Of a stretch of DNA of 38,288 nt, positions 1-9,099 are shown piece by piece; within the stretch, counting starts at the first letter, position 1; every line of letters begins with the position of its first letter. The DNA comes from Crocinitomicaceae bacterium (lineage in GTDB: Bacteria > Bacteroidota > Bacteroidia > Flavobacteriales_D > Crocinitomicaceae). The stretch lies in the NCBI GenBank assembly GCA_022448165.1, contig JAKVAS010000014.1:2713-41000 (forward strand), in the 5' to 3' direction. Under the pieces are notes generated by a model. The model did no database searches. It saw only the letters and a list, made by a program, of their open reading frames with translations, and had not been told where the DNA came from. A program made the translations under genes and the position numbers.

Positions 1-52
1 AAAGCATATGAAATTTCTAGAAGAACAAGCCCAAAACGAAAAGAAGAAATAA
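1..52 (+). CDS. C-terminal tail of a gene cut by the window start
   Basis: One frame is open from base 2 to a TAA at 50-52 and ends in a charged, lysine-rich tail (HMKFLEEQAQNEKKK). That is typical of a real C terminus. Another frame stays open to the TGA at 79-81 but gives a less protein-like sequence, so the frame choice is a judgement. The product cannot be named from 16 residues. Confidence 0.35.
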   Translation, partial: KHMKFLEEQAQNEKKK

Positions 53-77
53 ACTACCTACCCATTCATCCTAATAA

Positions 78-109
78 TTGACATTTCCTTACCAGAAATG
101 TTACGTTTG
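78..109 (+). promoter_or_regulatory. Bacteroidota-type promoter for the DUF5686 gene
   Basis: TTGACA begins at 78 (-33 element) and TACGTTTG lies at 102-109 (-7 element, consensus TAnnTTTG), with 21 bp between the TTG and the -7 box. Transcription would start near 113-114, giving a leader of about 100 nt before the ATG at 218. Confidence 0.55.
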
Positions 110-217
110 TCCATTATTGCATTATACTAACAACTATAATTTATAGCTTTAATGAATCAAACGCATAACAACATATAGTTGTAACTTTTCCCCTACCTAA
201 CTTGTTTTATCTGCAAC

Positions 218-2755
218 ATGCAAGCACACAACCTACTTACCGCAATCATATTTCTGTTAATCTCTACAACAGGGACAGCCCAACACTTACTACGGGGAAC
301 GATTACCGATGAACAGGGAATTCCTATTCCCATGGCGAAAATATTTGCAAAAAATGCCGCAGATCTAAGAACAATAGCTGATGATCAAGGACGCTATGAA
401 ATGCGGCTTTATGAGGGAGAATATTTCTTAGTCTTTAAAGCAACTGGGTACGACGAAAAAGAAGTCTATATCACGATAACCGGTAAAGAAGTTGAGAAAA
501 ACATAACGTTATACCCAACAAAAACACAAGATTTAATAGACGTAACGGTAAGCGCAAAAAAATCCAATCCTGGACGAGAAATAATGCTAAAGGTAGTCGA
601 AAAACGGGATCGGATTAACCCATGGAACCGACCTCATAGTGTCCAAGGATATATTCGTGCTACAGAAAAAATTGATCGTAAAGAGGAAAAGCCCGACAAA
701 CCAAATAAAAAAAAGAAAAAGAAAGAAAAGGAAAAAGCCTTATCGCCCGAAACCGAAAATACGGATCCTAATGGAATCGAAGATCCTTTTGCTGAACAGC
801 GCAAAGAAGACGAAAAATTAGCAAACAGTATGAACCTTATAGAGGTAAGCCTAACACGGCATTATCAATCTAAATCAAAAGTAAAAGAGATTAGAAATGC
901 ATTCGAACAACGTGGATCAAAGTGGAATAACAATCTATATTACACCACTACTGTAAAATCTAATTTCAACTTCTTTCAAAACTTACTACACCTCAATGAT
1001 CTTCATGAAACTCCTGTAAGTTCACCAATATCAGGACCAGGAATTCTTTCTTACAAATATCGACTCGAGAGCCAGTATAAAGAGAACGGTCAAAAAATCA
1101 ATAAGATTAAAATCATCCCTAGAAATACCGCAACAACAACTTTAGAAGGATACATCTATGTCATTGATTCTCTATGGCTAGTTCAAAAACTTGAATTAAC
1201 CATGGAAAAGGGAAACCTCAAAGTATATGATTACTTCACAATTTCACAAGAATTCGAGCATCCAGGAGACAGTATTTGCATACTAGCCAAGCAAGTATTA
1301 AGCTATGGCGTAAAATATAAAAATCAAAGTTCAACATGCATCACATATGCTACGTTCAATGATTACAACTTCAAGCCTGAATTTGATCCAAAATTCTTCA
1401 ACAATGAGGTTGCCGTTACGGAGCAAGAAGCGTATGAAAAAGACAGCACATTCTGGAAACAAGCCAGAGAAACAGAATTAACAGATGAGGAATCAAAATA
1501 TATCGCCGTCAAAGACAGCATCTATGACTCTCATCACCGAACAGAATATCTAGACTCAATAGATTCTTTATTTAACAAAGTCACCGCTCTAAAAGTACTC
1601 CTTTTTGGAGTAGATCACCGAAACAGGTCTAAAAAGACACAATGGACCATTGGCTCCTTAGCAGGAACAATTAAACCAATATTTATCGGAGGACCTCGTA
1701 TTGGACCGTCCTTCTATTTCTTTAAAAAATGGAATGATGAACGATCCATATCTCTTTTTACTCGTACCTCAGTTGGGATTTTAAATGGAGATCCAAAAGG
1801 GCTTATTACGGGAAGCTATAGATATTCCCCTTTTCATTTTGGTGATATATCTATACTTTTCTACCATCATTTTGATGCTATCAGAAGTTATGATGCTATT
1901 TCTCAAATCTACAAACGAGATAATTTTATTGAAACTACAAACATGGTCATTGAACATGACTATGAAGTTTTAAACGGCTTATTCTTTGAAGTCGAATTGA
2001 GTATTACAGAGCGCAGAAGTTTGGAAAAATACAAATTCTTTGACGGAATTGACGAATACTTGCCAAACAATGATCCAACGAAATTTGAGCCCTATCAAGC
2101 AGTTATTGCATCATTCGAATTAGATTACACTCCAGGTCAAAAATATATGCGAGAACCCAATAGAAAAGTAATTCTAGGATCACGTTGGCCAAATTTTTAC
2201 ATATCCTATGAAAAAGGTGTCCCGGGCATCTTTGGAAGCGATGTAGATCATGATTACTTGAGAGCAGGGGTTTTACAAACATTTAAAATCGGAACTATTG
2301 GAACATCTTCTTACCATTTAAAGACAGGATCCTTCCTAAACAATAAAATTGTGAAAGATGCCGACCAAAAATTCCAACGAAGAAGTGATCCGATTTGGTT
2401 TTCCAATCCACTTTATTCATTTCAAGGTCTGGACTCAACCCTACCGACAAGGAACGCCACTTTTGAAGCTCATTTCGTTCACCATGACAATGGGTCGATC
2501 ATCAATAAAATCCCATTCATGAAGAAAACAAGAATAGGATTAGTTTTCGGGTCCGGCGCCTTATACATTCCAGAGTTTAACTGGCAACACTATGAAATAT
2601 TTGCAGGTTTAGAACGTGTATTTAAATTTTCAAGACAACGTCTAAGAATTGGACTTTACGGAGTTATTTCTGATGGAAATCAAATTAGTCCTACCCCGAC
2701 TTGGAAGGTTGCATTCTCTTTGATGGACAATCGAGACATGCAGTGGAATTTCTAA
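218..2755 (+). CDS. DUF5686 / carboxypeptidase-regulatory-like domain outer-membrane protein
   Basis: An 845-residue exported protein. It has a signal peptide (about residues 1-22, ending TGTAQ) and then a carboxypeptidase-D regulatory-like domain at about 24-100 (RGTITDEQGIPIPMAKI, with a TTG-like DDQGRY turn). A very lysine-rich linker lies at about 150-175. The long C-terminal part follows the DUF5686 pattern: many alternating hydrophobic/polar strands and an aromatic C-terminal end (MQWNF), as expected for an outer-membrane barrel. The family is common in Bacteroidota and resembles the TonB-dependent receptor/SusC-type architecture without being a nutrient receptor of known substrate. The gene is preceded by its own promoter. 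Its stop codon directly touches the stop codon of the convergent gene downstream. Its function is unknown beyond an outer-membrane location. Confidence 0.85.
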   Translation: MQAHNLLTAIIFLLISTTGTAQHLLRGTITDEQGIPIPMAKIFAKNAADLRTIADDQGRYEMRLYEGEYFLVFKATGYDEKEVYITITGKEVEKNITLYPTKTQDLIDVTVSAKKSNPGREIMLKVVEKRDRINPWNRPHSVQGYIRATEKIDRKEEKPDKPNKKKKKKEKEKALSPETENTDPNGIEDPFAEQRKEDEKLANSMNLIEVSLTRHYQSKSKVKEIRNAFEQRGSKWNNNLYYTTTVKSNFNFFQNLLHLNDLHETPVSSPISGPGILSYKYRLESQYKENGQKINKIKIIPRNTATTTLEGYIYVIDSLWLVQKLELTMEKGNLKVYDYFTISQEFEHPGDSICILAKQVLSYGVKYKNQSSTCITYATFNDYNFKPEFDPKFFNNEVAVTEQEAYEKDSTFWKQARETELTDEESKYIAVKDSIYDSHHRTEYLDSIDSLFNKVTALKVLLFGVDHRNRSKKTQWTIGSLAGTIKPIFIGGPRIGPSFYFFKKWNDERSISLFTRTSVGILNGDPKGLITGSYRYSPFHFGDISILFYHHFDAIRSYDAISQIYKRDNFIETTNMVIEHDYEVLNGLFFEVELSITERRSLEKYKFFDGIDEYLPNNDPTKFEPYQAVIASFELDYTPGQKYMREPNRKVILGSRWPNFYISYEKGVPGIFGSDVDHDYLRAGVLQTFKIGTIGTSSYHLKTGSFLNNKIVKDADQKFQRRSDPIWFSNPLYSFQGLDSTLPTRNATFEAHFVHHDNGSIINKIPFMKKTRIGLVFGSGALYIPEFNWQHYEIFAGLERVFKFSRQRLRIGLYGVISDGNQISPTPTWKVAFSLMDNRDMQWNF

Positions 2756-4069
2756 CTAGAAATACTGACCAATCCCTACAATTATTCCATGCTGTGAGGT
2801 GTTCAGCATATTAAACCCATAATCTATTCGCAAAGACGTTTTATATGCATGTTTATAAATCGCTCTAAAGCCAAGCCCTGAATACACCTTCGCATTTTTT
2901 AGCGAAACAAGGTCTTGAAGCCTTCCGTTAGACGACCTCCATCCACCAACATCCGTAAACAACACTCCTTGAATAGCGCCAAATCCGTTCTCTAACAATG
3001 TTTGTCTCACTTCACTATTTAACGAAATAGTTCCTGTCCCTCTATCAACCCTATTTCCTACGCCCCTAATATTGAAATAACTATCAAGAACGTACGGAGT
3101 AAAATAATGCTGTGAATTAGTAGATAAACCAAGCTTCAATCGAAAAGCCAAGTTCATCTTGTTCAATCGTTTATAGTACTTTGTGGTATTTGATCCCGTA
3201 TATAGAATTCTATTAGATGAAAGAGAGTGTCCAACTTGAATCATAAATTCATTACTCCAACCGGAAAAATACTGCTCGAAAAAGTTCACATGCTTCAATC
3301 GATGTACTAATTTTCCAGCAAACTGTTCATTTCGCACAAAAACAGGCCCCAACGAAACAATCTCCCCCTCTTTCTTATCATATTCTTCAAGAAGATAATT
3401 CAGCGAAAAGTCGAAGCTTTGATTTTCATTCACATGGTAAATCCCCCCTATTTCTATTGAAATATTATCATTGTTATAGAAAATAAAACTTGTATCAACC
3501 CTAAGCGGCTCAATAAATTTTAACGCCTCAAAACTACCCAATCCCCCCCACTTATCCTCCTTGACGTATGGAACACGTGCTTGAAATGAAAATGAATGCC
3601 TTTTATTATATTGATAAAAACTCTTAATTTCAATTCCACGCCCTGCAAAATTAACATCAAACGCTCCTGTTCTAAACCAAGCATTTCCCTTTATCACTCC
3701 AAATCCAAATAACGGAAGTAAAGTTATACTCTCCCGACAAACTATCTCAACTGTAGCCTCGTTACCAACTATCTGAACAGTATAACTAGCCTCACTAACA
3801 CCTTTTAAATTCCGAAGCCTTTGTAAATCCTCATTTAGTCGAAGAGAATCTAACAAAACACCTGGCTTACACTCAATGAATTTAAATAAATAGCTTGGCT
3901 TACACTTCTTAAGCCCAACTACATCAATGGATTTAATTCGAACTTGCCCCATTGCTGAATTAAGACAACACAAAAAAAATCCAAACAAAATAAGTTTCCT
4001 ATTTCCTTCTTTTAGAAAAAAGAAAAGACGATCTAACCTCAAATAAAACTTATTATTATTTCTTATCAT
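2756..4069 (-). CDS. Omp85-family outer-membrane protein with a single POTRA-like domain
   Basis: A 437-residue protein. A signal sequence with an unusually long basic n-region ends near residue 41 (CLNSAMGQ). One POTRA-like domain follows at about 42-115 (VRIKSIDVVGLKKCK, LRNLKGVSEASYTV), then a beta-barrel. The sequence FNIRGVGN in the C-terminal half matches the conserved RG-containing loop-6 motif of Omp85 barrels, and the C-terminal residue is Phe, as in barrel-assembly signals. BamA of this phylum usually has about five POTRAs and is twice this length, so this is not BamA. It could be a short TamA/TpsB-like or patatin-associated-type relative. It overlaps the 3' end of the upstream minus-strand gene by 14 bp, so the two are an operon and probably translationally coupled. 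Confidence 0.75.
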   Translation of the reverse strand: MIRNNNKFYLRLDRLFFFLKEGNRKLILFGFFLCCLNSAMGQVRIKSIDVVGLKKCKPSYLFKFIECKPGVLLDSLRLNEDLQRLRNLKGVSEASYTVQIVGNEATVEIVCRESITLLPLFGFGVIKGNAWFRTGAFDVNFAGRGIEIKSFYQYNKRHSFSFQARVPYVKEDKWGGLGSFEALKFIEPLRVDTSFIFYNNDNISIEIGGIYHVNENQSFDFSLNYLLEEYDKKEGEIVSLGPVFVRNEQFAGKLVHRLKHVNFFEQYFSGWSNEFMIQVGHSLSSNRILYTGSNTTKYYKRLNKMNLAFRLKLGLSTNSQHYFTPYVLDSYFNIRGVGNRVDRGTGTISLNSEVRQTLLENGFGAIQGVLFTDVGGWRSSNGRLQDLVSLKNAKVYSGLGFRAIYKHAYKTSLRIDYGFNMLNTSQHGIIVGIGQYF

Positions 4070-4901
4070 CTTTTAAATTGAAGAAAACACCAAGAGATAT
4101 GGATGGAGCAGCTATAATATTCCTAGAATGCACGGCGAAACCAGCCTCTGCCATAACTCCAACATGATTATGAAATTCATAAAGAACTTGAGGTGATATT
4201 GCGAAGTACTCTTGATTATTCGAATAAATACTTGGGGAATGACTATCTGACCTCGAACCATTAAACATTGAGAATTTTGCGTCAACTTTAGCTATTGCAG
4301 AAAGTCGATTACTTCTCCAACCAAACTCTCCTCCAAATCTAATTTCATCAGAAAAATCATTCGTCCGATTATTAAATGCTCCATATGTGTTCCACCAAAA
4401 AGACTTGAATGAACTACTTAAATCCACTCTTCCCATTTGATTAAATTCTCCATCCCCAAGATGAATCCCACCATACCTACCTGCGTTATAATCACCCGAA
4501 TTGATACCAAGCCAAACAGATCCACTTAACTTGTATTTCCCATCCAAAATTTGATATTGTAATGCCAGATCAATATCCCCCAATCCAACTGCTTCATCCG
4601 CTAAGTGAAACCTTCCAAACTCATCCATTCCTTCTTCTTGCCTTCCAATTGTTAGGATTGGGGAATATACAATTCCCCCTAATCGATTTGTAATACCAAA
4701 CTCACCATAAATATTTGTTGTTTGAGCCATTGCAAAAGGTGACACCCCGAACATAGCATCAGAATTAGCCAGATAACTTCCAGCAATAATTCGATGAGAG
4801 AGCATAAAAAATCCTTCTCCTTTTTTCGGGGTCCATCCACCACCTGCAAATAATGACGTCGTAATTAAGGTCATCATGAATACGGTTATTCTTTTTCTCA
4901 T
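4056..4901 (-). CDS. Outer-membrane beta-barrel protein of unknown function
   Basis: A 281-residue exported protein. It has a signal peptide (residues 1-19, MRKRITVFMMTLITTSLFA) and then a sequence rich in alternating strands with many Gly and aromatic residues (GWTPKKGEGFFMLSHR, IYGEFGITNRLGGIVYSP, GLGDIDLALQYQIL). This resembles the alpha-type transporter / phenol-degradation MetA-like barrel families of outer-membrane proteins, but I cannot assign a substrate. It is the first gene of a two-gene operon with the Omp85-like gene. Its ATG overlaps the TGA of a six-codon leader ORF that has a perfect Shine-Dalgarno sequence. The main frame has a TAG just upstream, so no longer N terminus is possible. 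Confidence 0.75.
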   Translation of the reverse strand: MRKRITVFMMTLITTSLFAGGGWTPKKGEGFFMLSHRIIAGSYLANSDAMFGVSPFAMAQTTNIYGEFGITNRLGGIVYSPILTIGRQEEGMDEFGRFHLADEAVGLGDIDLALQYQILDGKYKLSGSVWLGINSGDYNAGRYGGIHLGDGEFNQMGRVDLSSSFKSFWWNTYGAFNNRTNDFSDEIRFGGEFGWRSNRLSAIAKVDAKFSMFNGSRSDSHSPSIYSNNQEYFAISPQVLYEFHNHVGVMAEAGFAVHSRNIIAAPSISLGVFFNLKDDKK

Positions 4902-4918
4902 AACGAGTTTGACGACAT
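4898..4918 (-). CDS. Six-codon leader ORF (MSSNSL) overlapping the start of the barrel gene
   Basis: On the minus strand an ATG at 4918-4916 opens a six-codon frame that ends in TGA at 4900-4898. The TGA overlaps the ATG of the barrel-protein gene (ATGA). The leader ATG sits 8 nt after the GGAGG of a perfect Shine-Dalgarno sequence. The main start is 25 nt from that sequence, which is too far for direct initiation. The arrangement therefore suggests that ribosomes load at the leader and re-initiate on the main gene. It is a prediction from sequence geometry only. Confidence 0.45.
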   Translation of the reverse strand: MSSNSL

Positions 4919-5393
4919 GCTAATCACCTCCTTACAAATCTTACTCAAAACCTTTTAATTCAAACTAATAAATCTCAATGTTTCAAAAAAAACACTAAAG
5001 AAAACCAACCCCATCAGCAACTCAATAAAAAAACTGAGATTCCAATCATATCAACAGGAAATCATGTTAAACCGTGAATTTATTGACAGTAAACAAACAC
5101 AAAGTGATGTTTTCAACAAATAAAATCCCAAAAAAGAGCAACCTTTACAATGCTTAACTATCTGCTGAAGAACAAATAAGATATACTTTGTAATTCTACG
5201 ATCTTGAATAAAGTGTGAAAAAAGTCTTAAGTAAATCGGTTTACTATAATGATTCAGGAGTTCAATTTATAGTTTAATTCATCTTCCAAAGTCAAAAACA
5301 ATTAAGTCTCCTTTCCATATCTTCACATGAGCGTGTTCTTCATGAAGTTTACACGAGAGTCTCACTAGTAAAACAATCACAATCAAAACCCAT
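4902..5393. other. Divergent intergenic region with an operator-like palindrome
   Basis: This AT-rich spacer separates the minus-strand barrel operon from the choice-of-anchor L gene. Besides the SD/leader ORF at its left edge it holds a 6-4-6 inverted repeat at 5230-5245 (AGTAAA-TCGG-TTTACT), the right size for a dimeric repressor site. A 10-bp palindrome (CTTCATGAAG) lies at 5338-5347. I see no clear TTG/TAnnTTTG promoter pair and no coding potential in either direction. Confidence 0.4.
4923..4933 (-). promoter_or_regulatory. Perfect extended Shine-Dalgarno sequence (AAGGAGGTGAT)
   Basis: The minus strand reads AAGGAGGTGAT, the full complement of the 16S rRNA 3' end. Genes in Flavobacteriia normally lack such sites, because their ribosomes sequester the anti-SD. 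I noticed no comparable site before the other genes in this window. Confidence 0.7.
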
Positions 5394-7295
5394 ATGAAAT
5401 CGACCTTAGGATTTTTATTCCTTTTCTTTAGTATTCACCTGAGCTGGGGACAAATTACGATTCAAAATACTCTTACTCCTGAAGAAATCGTTCAAAACGT
5501 TCTTTTAGGAACAGGAGTAACAGTATCGAACATTCAATGGAATGGAAGTGCTGTAGATGCTACCACAATAAAAACTAGTCTGGGAGAATTCGGAGGAACT
5601 CCGAATATTGGAATTCCAAATGGAGTAATTCTTTCATGTGGAAACATTATGGAAGCTGTTGGACCTAATGCTCAAGCAAGTAGTGGAGATAACACAGGAG
5701 TAGATGATTACAGCGCGGATCCTGATCTTCAAGGTCTTCAACCTGCAGGTGTTGCAATTCATGATGCTGGAGTAATAGAGTTTGACTTTATTCCTAGTGG
5801 AGACAGCATTTCTTTTCAATATGTATTCTCCTCTGAGGAGTATCCAGAATACGCACCACCAAACAATTCGGGATTTAATGATGCCTTCGGTTTCTTTTTA
5901 TCTGGACCAAATCCGGCTGGAGGTAATTATGTAGCTCAAAACATTGCTACACTTCCTGGAGGAAGTCCCGTGAGTATTAACAACGTAAATCCAGTTACCA
6001 ATACCCCTTTTTATGTTGATAATACTGGAGGTGCAAATATAGAATATGATGGATACACCATCCCATTAACAGCAGAAGCCTCTGTTACTTGTGGCGAAAC
6101 TTATCATATTAAACTCGGAATCTCAGATGCTGGTGATCGTGCTCTTAACTCTGCAGTATTTCTAGAAGCTAATTCATTTTCTTCAAATGCGATTCAAGTA
6201 TCTATTGTAACTCAAACGGGAGACACTTCAATCATTGAAGGTTGCGCAGGAGCAGACATTCACTTTATCCGTCCAGAAAATGATACTATCGACTCCTTGA
6301 TTGTAAATTTTGACATTACTGGTACTGCAACAAATGGTACGGATTATACACAAATCAATACCCCAATCACATTCTTGCCAGGAGAAGATAGTGTAACAAT
6401 TAATTTTAACCCAATTGCAGATGGAAATCCAGAATCATCTGAGAGTGTAATTATTACAGTATATACATTAAACCCATGTGGAGATACAATCACCTCAGTT
6501 GGAACACTCTGGATCATTGAACCCGAAGCTGAAGTCACTGTTAACAGTGAAACCCTCCCTTGCCCTAACAACTCGGGAGTATGGTTAGTAGCCACACCTG
6601 TATCTGGTATCCTCCCCTATAATTTCGTTTGGGATGACGGCACCAATAATGATAGCCTATTTGTTAGCACAAATACGGTAGGAATCAATAATTATACAAT
6701 AACCATGACGGATCAATGCGGTGAAGCAGCAACCGCCGTGAGTACAGTAACTGTTCAATCTTTTGAACCTGCTTCCTTCACAGCCTCACCAATAACAGGA
6801 ACTGCTCCTTTAGTAGTCAATTATACAAATACCAGTACTGCTGGAGATACATTTGATTGGACTTTTGGAGATGGTCAGTCAGACCAAACAAATACACCAT
6901 CTAATGTTAGTAACACCTTTAATGATATTGGGAATTACACAACCGTACTAACTGTTACAAGTAATGAAGGATGTGTTGACACCGCGAATCAACTTATTAC
7001 CGTTTACAATCTTCCTTCAATCTCAGCACCAAATGTATTTACCCCAGATGGAGACGGTATTAATGACTTTTATCAATTTACGGATTATGAGAACATTGCA
7101 AACTTTTCATGTCTAATAACAAATCGATGGGGAAGTGAAATCATTCAACTTGATGATATTACTGAATCGTGGGATGGAATGATAAATGGAAAACAAGCTA
7201 GCGAAGGCACCTATTTCTATATGTATACAGGATCTTCCTCTTCAGGGCATGAAGTTTCAGGACATGGTTTCTTCCATTTGAATCGAAAGAAATAA
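5394..7295 (+). CDS. Choice-of-anchor L / PKD protein with a gliding-motility (T9SS type B) C-terminal domain
   Basis: A 633-residue cell-surface or secreted protein. In order it has a signal peptide (1-19, ending LSWGQ) and a choice-of-anchor L domain at about 25-260 (VFSSEEYPEYAPPN, NDAFGFFLSGPN). A Calx-beta-like domain follows at about 270-375 (TATNGTDYTQ, FLPGEDSVTINF), then an SprB/PKD-like stretch and a PKD domain at about 460-540 (FDWTFGDGQS). The C-terminal sorting domain of about 85 residues begins APNVFTPDGDGINDFYQF and contains NRWG and YFYMYTG. The last domain directs export by the type IX system in this phylum. It stands alone between two intergenic gaps. The binding target is unknown. 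Confidence 0.9.
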   Translation: MKSTLGFLFLFFSIHLSWGQITIQNTLTPEEIVQNVLLGTGVTVSNIQWNGSAVDATTIKTSLGEFGGTPNIGIPNGVILSCGNIMEAVGPNAQASSGDNTGVDDYSADPDLQGLQPAGVAIHDAGVIEFDFIPSGDSISFQYVFSSEEYPEYAPPNNSGFNDAFGFFLSGPNPAGGNYVAQNIATLPGGSPVSINNVNPVTNTPFYVDNTGGANIEYDGYTIPLTAEASVTCGETYHIKLGISDAGDRALNSAVFLEANSFSSNAIQVSIVTQTGDTSIIEGCAGADIHFIRPENDTIDSLIVNFDITGTATNGTDYTQINTPITFLPGEDSVTINFNPIADGNPESSESVIITVYTLNPCGDTITSVGTLWIIEPEAEVTVNSETLPCPNNSGVWLVATPVSGILPYNFVWDDGTNNDSLFVSTNTVGINNYTITMTDQCGEAATAVSTVTVQSFEPASFTASPITGTAPLVVNYTNTSTAGDTFDWTFGDGQSDQTNTPSNVSNTFNDIGNYTTVLTVTSNEGCVDTANQLITVYNLPSISAPNVFTPDGDGINDFYQFTDYENIANFSCLITNRWGSEIIQLDDITESWDGMINGKQASEGTYFYMYTGSSSSGHEVSGHGFFHLNRKK

Positions 7296-7368
7296 GCCAT
7301 GTAAAGAGTGAAGTATGTTCTTTAATAAAATCTGTTATACAGTCGTTCAATAGAAGCACAATTCTTAG

Positions 7369-7376
7369 TATTTTTG
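7369..7376 (+). promoter_or_regulatory. Probable -7 promoter element for kbl (TATTTTTG)
   Basis: TATTTTTG fits TAnnTTTG and would place transcription start near 7380, about 16 nt before the kbl ATG. A convincing TTG at the -33 position is missing. Confidence 0.35.
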
Positions 7377-7396
7377 AGAATCAAAATTGAACAAGT

Positions 7397-8587
7397 ATGT
7401 ACGGAAAAATGAAAGAACATCTTCAATCCGAGTTGGATGCGATTGAAGCAGGAGGAATTTACAAACGTGAACGTATCATCACAACACCACAAGGAGCAAA
7501 CGTTCATGTAAGTACAGGAGAAGATGTTGTAATAATGTGTGCGAATAATTACTTGGGACTTTCAAGTCATCCAGATGTGATTCAAGCAGCTAAGGACACA
7601 TTGGATACGCATGGCTTTGGTATGTCATCTGTTCGATTTATTTGTGGTACCCAAGATATCCACAAGGAGCTAGAAGCAAAAATTGCCAATTTTTACGAAA
7701 CAGAAGATACAATATTATATGCGGCAGCATTTGACGCTAACGGAGGAGTTTTTGAACCTCTTTTCACTGCTGAAGATGCAATTATTTCAGATGCTTTAAA
7801 TCATGCCTCTATTATTGACGGGGTTAGACTTTGTAAAGCGCAACGTTATCGTTATGCACATTCAGACATGGAAGATCTTGAAAAACAATTAATTGCATCT
7901 CAAGACCAACGTTTTAGAATCATTGTTACCGATGGTGTTTTCTCTATGGATGGTGATATCGCGAAAATGAATGAAATTTGTGATTTAGCGGATAAATACA
8001 ATGCATTAGTAATGACAGACGAATGTCATTCTGCTGGATTCATCGGAAAAACAGGGCGTGGAGTTCCTGAATATCATAATGTAATGGACCGTGTAGATAT
8101 CATCACCGGAACACTTGGAAAAGCACTAGGTGGAGCTATGGGAGGATATACTACAGGTAAAAAAGAAATCATTGATATGTTACGTCAAAAATCGCGTCCA
8201 TATCTTTTCTCAAATTCTTTAGCACCATCAATTGTTGGAGCAGCCAATAAAGTGTTCGACATTTTAAGTTCAAACACAGAACTTCGTGATCGTTTAGAAG
8301 AAAACACAAAGTACTTCAAAGATCAAATAGTTGCTGCCGGATTCGACATTAAACCAGGAGATTCGCCAATCGTTCCAGTGATGTTATACGATGCAGCATT
8401 GTCGCAAAAATTTGCAGATGCATTATTGAGAGAAGGAATTTACGCAATTGGCTTCTTCTACCCTGTTGTTCCAAAAGATCAAGCTCGAATTCGTACACAA
8501 ATTTCAGCAGCGCACACGAAAGAAGATTTAGACAAAGCTGCGGCGGCATTTATTAAAGTCGGAAAAGAACTAAACGTAATCGATTAA
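7397..8587 (+). CDS. kbl: Glycine C-acetyltransferase (2-amino-3-ketobutyrate CoA ligase)
   Basis: A 396-residue PLP enzyme of the alpha-oxoamine synthase family. It interconverts 2-amino-3-oxobutyrate plus CoA with glycine plus acetyl-CoA, the second step of threonine breakdown by the dehydrogenase route. The sequence follows E. coli Kbl closely in recognisable blocks: [63 protein letters not shown] and TDECHSAGF. The Schiff-base lysine is K242 in [15 protein letters not shown]. Length is normal. The start at 7397 gives MYGKMKEHL; a second ATG 12 nt later is possible. Threonine dehydrogenase is not next to it. A GNAT gene starts 2 nt after its stop. Confidence 0.95.
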   Translation: MYGKMKEHLQSELDAIEAGGIYKRERIITTPQGANVHVSTGEDVVIMCANNYLGLSSHPDVIQAAKDTLDTHGFGMSSVRFICGTQDIHKELEAKIANFYETEDTILYAAAFDANGGVFEPLFTAEDAIISDALNHASIIDGVRLCKAQRYRYAHSDMEDLEKQLIASQDQRFRIIVTDGVFSMDGDIAKMNEICDLADKYNALVMTDECHSAGFIGKTGRGVPEYHNVMDRVDIITGTLGKALGGAMGGYTTGKKEIIDMLRQKSRPYLFSNSLAPSIVGAANKVFDILSSNTELRDRLEENTKYFKDQIVAAGFDIKPGDSPIVPVMLYDAALSQKFADALLREGIYAIGFFYPVVPKDQARIRTQISAAHTKEDLDKAAAAFIKVGKELNVID

Positions 8588-8589
8588 AT

Positions 8590-9093
8590 ATGATCACCAT
8601 TGGACAAGCACATCAAATAGATGAAATAATTTCAGTAACCAAAGCATGCGGAAGGCATCTATTTGAAAATGGAATTGATCAATGGGACGCTAATTATCCT
8701 GATCGTGAATCTATAAAAAACGACCTTGAAACGGAAAGTCTTTTCGTCTATCAAGAGGAAAATATCATTTTGGGACTTGTTGTTCTTAACGAGTCTCAAG
8801 ATGAAGAATACGCTGAAATCGATTGGCTAACCGATGATAATGCTAAAAATCTAATTGTTCATCGTTTGGCAGTTTCCCCCGAGCATCAAGGTAAAGGAAT
8901 TGCAAGAAAGTTAATGGATCACGCAGAAGCTTATGGAGTAAAACAAGGTTACACTTCCATTCGATTGGATACATTTTCGCAAAACCCACGCAATCAAAAA
9001 TTCTATCGTAATCGAGGCTATACAGAACTAGGAAGTGTCTTTTTAAAATATAAAAAAGATCATCCTTACTACTGCTATGAGCTGCTCCTCTAA
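8590..9093 (+). CDS. GNAT-family N-acetyltransferase
   Basis: A 167-residue cytoplasmic acetyltransferase. The acetyl-CoA-binding motif A is clear: VHRLAVSPEHQGKGIARKLM carries the Q-x-x-G-x-G/A signature (HQGKGIA) at about residues 95-112. It is followed by the IRLDTFSQNPRNQKFYRNRGY block that is typical of motif B in this superfamily. The substrate cannot be deduced. The start codon is only 2 nt after the kbl stop, so the two are surely co-transcribed. Confidence 0.85.
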   Translation: MITIGQAHQIDEIISVTKACGRHLFENGIDQWDANYPDRESIKNDLETESLFVYQEENIILGLVVLNESQDEEYAEIDWLTDDNAKNLIVHRLAVSPEHQGKGIARKLMDHAEAYGVKQGYTSIRLDTFSQNPRNQKFYRNRGYTELGSVFLKYKKDHPYYCYELLL

Positions 9094-9099
9094 GAAACA

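Noticed and set aside
2756-4069. TpsB-type two-partner secretion transporter
   Set aside because: Only one POTRA-like domain is visible, and no large filamentous-haemagglutinin-type gene is adjacent; the pattern fits a general short Omp85.
4971-5041. AATCTCA/TGAGATT inverted pair as a hairpin
   Set aside because: Arms of 7 bp with a loop of about 57 nt are not significant in AT-rich DNA.
5183-5189. TACTTTG as a -7 promoter box for the choice-of-anchor L gene
   Set aside because: It has one base too few between TA and TTTG, no -33 TTG, and lies about 200 bp from the ATG.
5634-5819. Antisense ORF inside the choice-of-anchor L gene
   Set aside because: It is a shadow of a clear coding gene. 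The same holds for other antisense or out-of-frame ORFs inside the annotated genes, for example 13351-13614, 8843-9100 and 30407-30652.
8590-9093. GNAT protein as a dedicated part of threonine degradation
   Set aside because: It is adjacent to kbl and probably co-transcribed, but nothing in its sequence points to that pathway.
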